A DNA stretch of 64,000 nucleotides from Mesostigma viride (lineage: Eukaryota; Streptophyta; Mesostigmatophyceae; Mesostigmatales; Mesostigmataceae). Below are positions 58,752-64,000 of the stretch, piece by piece. A program made the position numbers and the translations under genes. The stretch's first letter is position 1. Each line of letters begins with the position of its first letter. The notes under the pieces were generated by a model. That model searched no databases, had not been told where the DNA came from, and saw only the letters and a program-made list of their open reading frames with translations. Location of the stretch: assembly GCA_009746045.1 (NCBI GenBank), contig RPFO01000156.1:2547588-2611587 (forward strand), given 5' to 3'.

Positions 58752-60789
58752 ATTGAATTGAATTGAATTGTAACATAACTCCGTTGGGAGTATATGTAGC
58801 ACATAGCCCTTGAGAGGGGGCGTATGGCCTATCATACATCCTAAGCTACTTCCTGCAAGGGTGGGGATGTAAAGGACCCTTGCTCTAGGTGCACCAGGGC
58901 ACGTGCATCCCCATGATCTTCAAGCTATGCCCAGCGAAGGGGGAGCCTGTCATGGGGGGGAAGATCAGCATAGCTATACAAAGAAGCTAGGGCATGGCGT
59001 CTCAGCAGAGAGTTATTCCCTGCATAGGCACAACAGAACTAAATAAAGCTAGGCATCATCTGGGGTGTGGCTCATCATAGGCACACATGTACATGATTAA
59101 ATAAAGCGCGTGGCTTAGCTGGGATAGTGCCTCTAGGAGGCGTACATGTACATGGCCACGGTCTATCTATTCTACACTACTACTGCTATATTCCCCTAAG
59201 CTGGGGCGTCTGGAGTCGCTGGGGCCGCGGGGGGGGGGGGTCGCCTGCCAGGGCTTATGGCCGACGTAGATGGCCGCCCCCTTCCAGTACACCGGCTGTC
59301 CCGCCTTGGTCTGCCGGAGCTGGAGGTAGGTCGGCCATAGCTCCCGTCGCCGTTGTTGCTGCGCCAGGGTCAAGTCGTCATCAAGGGTGAAGAGAGTCTT
59401 CTCGAGCCGCTTGCGGCGTCTGAGAAAAGAAATCTTGTCCGCCGGGGTCTTAAAGGTGAGAAGGAGCGGGGGCGGCCCTGCCTTACCCCGCGCGCGGGGA
59501 AGGCGGTGGGCGGCCAGCTCGATCTCACCGTTAAGGCCCATGCGACCAAGGATTTCTCTCTCAAACGCACGCAAAAGCTTCTCGGAATTCTCACCTTCCT
59601 CCATCTTGAAGTTCTTGACAATGACGTTGAGGCTGCGCTTGGCGAGCTCGGCCTCCTCGCGGAGGTCAAGCGTCTGCTGTTGAAGCTGGGCTGCGACGGC
59701 GGAGGTGGTGGAGGTGGTATGTTGCTTAAGCATGTCCGCCCAGGTGGTGATGGGAGGAGCATCGCCGGCCAGGCCAGCCGGGGCTGGCTTGGCGGCAATG
59801 TCCTTCACCGCCTGGGCGGTGAGGCCTGCGGTGTTCTGCAGAACCTCGATAGCGATGGCGTTGTCCTTAAGACGCTGGTCGATGTCGCGGAGCTGGGCGG
59901 TGATGGCGTCGGAGGTGGGGGTGGTGGCGGTGGAGGAGGCGAGGAGGCTGGAAGTGGCGGTGGAGATGGTGGGGAGCTCAGCAGCCAGCGTGCCGCCCAT
60001 TGCCGCCACATCTGCGGCTAGGGGCGTCACGTGCTGTGAGATGGTTGCTTGGAGGTGGAGGAGGAAGGTGGATTCGGTCAAGGGGGAGGGGGTCCAGAGG
60101 TCCGTGACAGAGCGGTCAAGGATGGAAAAGAGGGCGCCGATCTGAAGACGGGGGCGAGACCAGCTGGCCAGGTTCTCAGATTGTTGTCGCATTGTGAACC
60201 GGCCGTCAGGTCCATTGCGGAAGCGGCAAAGGTGTTGAAGGCGTTGGCACAGGTCGAGAAGGGAGGCGTATGACCCATAAAACACGAACTCCAGTAGCTT
60301 GAGGGGTGGCATGTCGAAATAGCTGGGTCTGGCATCGTTGAAGGTGTTGAAGGTGGAAAATATCCCGTCAACGTCAAAATCGCGCTCAGACCAGCTCGGT
60401 TCGGCTGGGCGGCTGCGTTTTGGCTCAGGCGAGGCTGAAGGCGAGGCAGGAAGCCCGGGAGGGTGCTGGACGACCACCAGTGCGCGACTAGTGGCAGCAC
60501 TGCCTTCCGGCCCTGATGGCGAAGCTGCAGCCGGAGCTGCAGACGTATTTTCATTGCCGAGCGCAGCCGCCAGGCTGCGTTGCGTCGAGGCGCGTTTATT
60601 CGCCATATAGTGCGTTATAGCTTTGGAAAATTATATCAGCATGTGCGTCTAAGAAAGACGAAGCGATTGTGATATTCACAGCTGAATTCGGGGCTCAAAC
60701 GTGAAAGTTATGAGCTCCGACAGCCATGGCTACCTCGTGGCTCGTGGCTCGTGGCTCGTGGCTCGTGGCTCGTGCATGCACCACCATGA
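58737..60789 (-). mobile_element. Intact ORF1-only LINE-like element, family B, with 15-bp TSD
   Basis: Flanked by perfect copies of CATGCACCACCATGA (58737-58751 and 60775-60789). In element order it has: five CTCGTGG-type units (60734-60774); a leader sharing GGGGCTCA-ACG and GAGCTCCG with family A and holding the small hairpin CGTCTTTCTTAGACG; an intact 479-codon ORF1 (60606-59167); a ~400-bp 3' UTR; an ATACTCCCAACGGAGTTAT stem-loop; and an (AATTC)n tail (58752-58772). No ORF2 is present. Intact frame and perfect TSD imply a recent insertion. Confidence 0.93.
59167..60606 (-). CDS. L1-type ORF1 protein (RNA-binding chaperone-like), intact, 479 aa
   Basis: ORF1 protein of a non-LTR retroelement; family members bind element RNA as coiled-coil trimers. 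Starts MANKRASTQRSLAAALG. A basic, Ser/Pro-rich N-terminus carries PKRSRP. A long Ala/Thr-rich, heptad-prone middle part follows (about residues 150-310, with DIDQRLKDNAIAIEVLQNTA). Then comes an RRM-like domain from about residue 326 (LNVIVKNFKMEEGE ... ERE-ILGRMGL) and the L1 ORF1 C-terminal domain (HRLPRARGKAGPPPLLLTF, FLRRRKRLEK, LDDDLTLAQQQRRRELW, VYWKGAAIYVGHKPW). The tail is Ser/Arg-rich. It clearly shares ancestry with the broken family A frame (8615-7168). Whether it is expressed is unknown. Confidence 0.92.
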   Translation of the reverse strand: MANKRASTQRSLAAALGNENTSAAPAAASPSGPEGSAATSRALVVVQHPPGLPASPSASPEPKRSRPAEPSWSERDFDVDGIFSTFNTFNDARPSYFDMPPLKLLEFVFYGSYASLLDLCQRLQHLCRFRNGPDGRFTMRQQSENLASWSRPRLQIGALFSILDRSVTDLWTPSPLTESTFLLHLQATISQHVTPLAADVAAMGGTLAAELPTISTATSSLLASSTATTPTSDAITAQLRDIDQRLKDNAIAIEVLQNTAGLTAQAVKDIAAKPAPAGLAGDAPPITTWADMLKQHTTSTTSAVAAQLQQQTLDLREEAELAKRSLNVIVKNFKMEEGENSEKLLRAFEREILGRMGLNGEIELAAHRLPRARGKAGPPPLLLTFKTPADKISFLRRRKRLEKTLFTLDDDLTLAQQQRRRELWPTYLQLRQTKAGQPVYWKGAAIYVGHKPWQATPPPRGPSDSRRPSLGEYSSSSVE

Positions 60790-60889
60790 TGCATGTATTA
60801 ACTCCAGCAGCTCTGCAAAGTTGCGGACATGGGTCTCCATCATCAGGAACATAACTCCGATTTCTGGCCTGCGCTGGTTGTCTCCTTGA

Positions 60890-61140
60890 TAACGATCCGT
60901 TGGCCGGGAGTATATGTAGCACATATCCCAGAGAAGGGGCACATGGCATTCTGGGCTACTTCCTGCAATGGTGGGAATGTAAACGACACTTGCTCCAGGT
61001 GCACCACTTGAGGGCACCTGTGCACACCACCATGATGTCTCGGAGCTCACTTAAGCTAGGCCCGTCATGCATGGGGGGAAGATCAACATGGCTATACAAA
61101 AGCTAGGGCATGGCTTCTCAACGTCTCCATCATGCCCCAA
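60890..61140 (-). mobile_element. Family B 3'-UTR fragment
   Basis: Contains GGGAGTATATGTAGCACATA, AGAAGGGGCA, GGCTACTTCCTGCAA-GGTGGGAATG, CTCCAGGTGCACCA, GGGGGGAAGATCA and AGCTAGGGCATGGC, in the same order as the 3' UTR of the intact element (58772-59010). Truncated and without ORF1. Confidence 0.85.
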
Positions 61141-63116
61141 CCATTTCTAAGCCACTAGAGGGGGAAATCGTCTGCATCCGAGCTGTCCTCTACTATAATG
61201 CATGGCAGATCGATGAGGCAGTAAATTTAATTAAATTAAATTATTACATGACTCCATTGGGAGGTCATTAACTCTTAAACCGTTCTCGCGCCGTTTTCGT
61301 GGTACCAGTTGAAGTCCTACCACTCTAACGGACTGAGTTTGTGCGCTAACCAGGCGCCGCGCCAATAATAATTTAACGGTCAAACCTGGGGGGATCGAAA
61401 GATCTAGACGTCAGCTTTCCGTAGAGCCCTTCAGACCGTACTTTGGACACCTGGCCAGGGAGATATGCTTGAGCAAAGTTAGGGGGGTACCATGGTCCAA
61501 CGGGACCGACGTGCAGGAAAAATATTGACGCGCACGGCTATGGCGGTGCAAAGAACTGACTGGTACGAGAGAATGGCTTCACGTATTGGACTCAAATTTT
61601 GTAGGCATGATCCTTATGTCCTAAAAATTTAATATCCCTAGCCATGGAAGGTTTGGAGATGCGTAGATCGGTCTCGGGGTGCTGGTCGGCGCAGCAAATG
61701 ATGTTAGCGGCCAGTCAGTGATGGTGCGAGTGCTGCATGTTGCTAGGCCGAATTTTCCCAGACATCTGCGCATCGATCAATTAAGTACGTTGTTCCCAAC
61801 AAGATTTATTAGCATTGGCAGCCAGTAAAGGCTCGAGGCTACGTCCATTACTCTGGCGTGCTGGCTCGCGCAAGAAAGGTAATCTGCTGTACCGACCTGG
61901 TACGTTCTAGCCTCCAAGCGTGTTCTATTAGCCGTATATAGTTGTATTATCGTTTAAAGCTAATATCAGAGTTATTACCGAGGGGTTGTGATTGTCTTTT
62001 TGTTGTTTTGCTGCCTCTACGCATCGGCTTGTCATGGTTGGGGAATACCATCAGGTCAAGCAGATTTTGGACCATGTTTGGTCACCGTTAGCTGATGCTG
62101 CAACGGAAATAGCGAGGTAACGATTGTTATCGGTCACTAATATGGTAACGTTGATTACCCAATGCTTTTCCTTGGTCAAGCACCCCGAGACAAGTTCTTT
62201 TTCTGACCAGTGTTAGGTGTGGCTTCTTGTTTTGCTGGCCAACGCCCACCTTCTTGTTTTGCATCCATTGCATGTGAAAATCGTGGAGATACCCATAACC
62301 TGTTTGCATGGGAGCATTATACCAACTTATTCCTATTGTTTTATTCATTGTTTCCAAGAACATAGAGGTGTTTTGTCGTTCATTGGGTGTGTTAGTGATG
62401 TAGCTCCTTGCCACCCTTTGTACGCGCGCTTTAGGCCTTGATATGAGCCTTACACCTATTGTATAGCATGAGCTTGTGTCTTATATGCTGGACATGGTGT
62501 TGGCATTGCTTTTGTGGCCATCTAGTTGTTGTTTTGTGCCACTTTGGGATAGGAAACCTATACGGCAGTTCTAGCAACCGTCCCAAAATAGCTTGCACCG
62601 TTATAACGGTCTGAGCTATTTTGGGCTGTTTGCTAGCTAGCATGTGCAGTTCTGTGACATTTCATGCTGTGAATGCATTGATGGCATGCCTGTGATCCTA
62701 ATAAACTGCCTTTAAAAGGCCAGGGCCACCTGATTTGTGTAAATGGTCTATAATGCATTATATATTCTGATCAGACACTCCGCAAAGGTGAAAACCTTTG
62801 CGTTCAGTGCCGGGCCGCGGAAAACGCGGAAAACGCGATCTACAAATGAATCCGACCTGAATCGAACTGTCTATAATGCATTATATATGTCTCCAACCCC
62901 ATGTGCAACGTACCCCCCTGGGGGGGGGGCTATTTATAGCACGCATGGGGCATGGATATGTGACCAACCACATTACCCAAACTTTATTCAACATAAAAGC
63001 ATGCTTGGTTCCAAGGGTGGGCCAGAAAATGTTTTTAGGCTAGATACTCTCAGGCGCACAAAGATACCCAAACTCAGTCCGTTATGGTGGTTCCAGTCCA
63101 GACGGTTGAAGAGTTA
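61141..63116. other. Anonymous region, no gene recognised
   Basis: Contains an AATTA-rich tract with a GACTCCATTGGGAGGTC stem-loop (61220-61270), a nested palindrome at 62581-62625 and a 9-bp hairpin CGCAAAGGTGAAAACCTTTG at 62782. A 19-bp direct repeat TCTATAATGCATTATATAT occurs at about 62748 and 62869. No exon with splice sites and family similarity was seen on either strand. Confidence 0.6.
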
Positions 63117-64000
63117 ATTAATTAATTAATTAATAAGCACGTGACTGCGTCACGTGGGTGCCAATACAGAGTAAAGGAACCTTCAACCCTATATACACAG
63201 CGAGAAGGAGGGAGGGCGCCCTAGCTTCTCTCACTGCCGCAGGTGGGCAGGCCACAGAGCGCTCTCTCCACGGCATGGTGCATCATGCCGGGGCGCAACA
63301 CTGTGGGTGCAATACAACCAGTGCAATACCATAGGTAGGCTGACGCATATAGCTTATGCTACAAATGTGAGGTGGGCTCATCAAGACGTCGGCTAATTAA
63401 GGCGCAAGCTGATGGCCACAAGGTGCCAGAGCTAATTGAAGGTACTATAACGCTGTGCGCTAATATCGTTTCAAGTGCTGTAATGCCTAAGCTATCCCAT
63501 CATCGATTGCCCCCATCTATAGACAACTAGCTGGAGTGCTCTATCCCGGGGAAGCCCGGGGCCGGGGCTTCCACAGTTTCTTGTTGACATAGAGGTCCCC
63601 GCCCCGCCAGTACACTTGGGGCTTCTCGGGGTTGGTCTTGTGGCGGATGTAGTCGGGCCACTAGCTGATCGCGGCGTTGCTGCTGCTGGGCTGGCGTCAG
63701 GTCGTCGTCAAGCGACCAGGGGGTGTCCACCAGCTTCTTGCGGCGAGAGAGGAACCGAACTCGGGCTGTGATGTCGCTGAAGGTGAGGACCACTGGAGGG
63801 GGCCCAGCCTTGGCCCGTGGATGGGGCAGGCGGTAGGCGCCCTGCAGTGCCGCACCTGGCAGCTGCATGCACGTTAAGAGCTGTTTCTTCAGCTCGTCGA
63901 GAAGAAAGTCTGGGGTCTCCTCCGGCGGCATGTCGAAGCGCCTGAGGATGACCCGGCAGCGCGGCGACGGTCGCGGTCAGCGGCCTCGCGGCGCGTGTCT
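63117..64000 (-). mobile_element. Family A LINE-like copy 3, running off the right edge
   Basis: Begins with an ATTA tail (TTAATTAATTAATTAATTAA at 63114-63133) and the CACGTGACTGCGTCACGTG stem-loop (63137-63155). The 3' UTR and ORF1 C-terminal half follow, more than 90% identical to 6759-7620 by eye. The ORF1 5' part lies beyond the window. Confidence 0.93.
63527..64000 (-). pseudogene. ORF1 C-terminal part, family A copy 3, likely frameshifted
   Basis: From about 63931 leftward the frame encodes MPPEETPDFLLDELKKQLL through GPPPVVLTF, LDDDLTPAQQQQRRDQ and the stop at 63527. Relative to copy 1 there are small indels (GCAGCGCGGCGACGG at 63956-63970 versus GCAGCGGCGACGG, and CACTAGCTGATCGCG at 63660), so this copy is probably also defective, at a different place. 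Confidence 0.8.

Noticed and set aside
61280-61380. tRNA-like text (GTTAGAGTGGTAGGACTTCAA on the minus strand)
   Set aside because: No B box in the right place and no cloverleaf could be drawn.
62127-62414. 95-codon minus-strand frame
   Set aside because: No family similarity that I can see, average codon use and no splice context.

Overview
This is nuclear DNA from a eukaryote, most likely a flagellated green alga. Genes are split by GT-AG introns whose phases join perfectly. One gene is a ciliary transition-zone protein (TMEM216). Another is a plant-type plastid-like NAD(P)-binding protein, and a third is the plant/algal RIN2/RIN3-type relative of AMFR/gp78. Coding exons are rich in G/C at third codon positions, while introns are lower in GC and crowded with simple repeats. 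I looked for the TGTAA poly(A) signal used by Chlamydomonas relatives just downstream of several stops and did not see it, so I do not name a lineage below green algae.

Six protein genes could be assembled exon by exon, and they alternate strictly in strand. (1) An atypical SDR/NmrA-like oxidoreductase, minus, 617-11183, with its 3' end off the window. (2) A secreted or ER thioredoxin-domain protein, plus, 11910-16117. (3) A CWF19L2-type spliceosome-associated protein, minus, 17541-31641, with one segment missing around a 395-base N gap. (4) A RIN2/AMFR-like RING plus CUE membrane ubiquitin ligase, plus, 32205-42698. (5) TMEM216, minus, 44249-49030. (6) A 3-hydroxyacyl-CoA dehydratase (HACD/PAS2/PHS1), plus, 50116-57935. 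Genes 1/2, 3/4 and 5/6 are head-to-head pairs separated by 0.73, 0.56 and 1.09 kb. From 57936 to 64000 I find only mobile-element material and anonymous sequence.

The repeats have structure. Two related families of short LINE-like elements carry an L1-type ORF1 (coiled coil, RRM-like and C-terminal domains) but no reverse transcriptase. Complete copies are about 2.0 kb, with a conserved 5' leader hairpin, a 3' stem-loop and a microsatellite tail. One is nested in an older element with a perfect 15-bp target-site duplication.

The most striking pattern is that many intronic tandem repeats are copies of the adjoining exon edge together with its splice site, for example 78-bp, 73-bp, about 28-bp and about 49-bp arrays starting exactly at CWF19L2 and HACD donors. 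Introns here appear to grow by repeated local duplication across exon-intron junctions, leaving rows of decoy splice sites. Other very long arrays (69-bp minisatellite, CCCT tract, GGGGAGAA tract, AAAC, GAAA, CAC, TGTGCA) also sit in introns.
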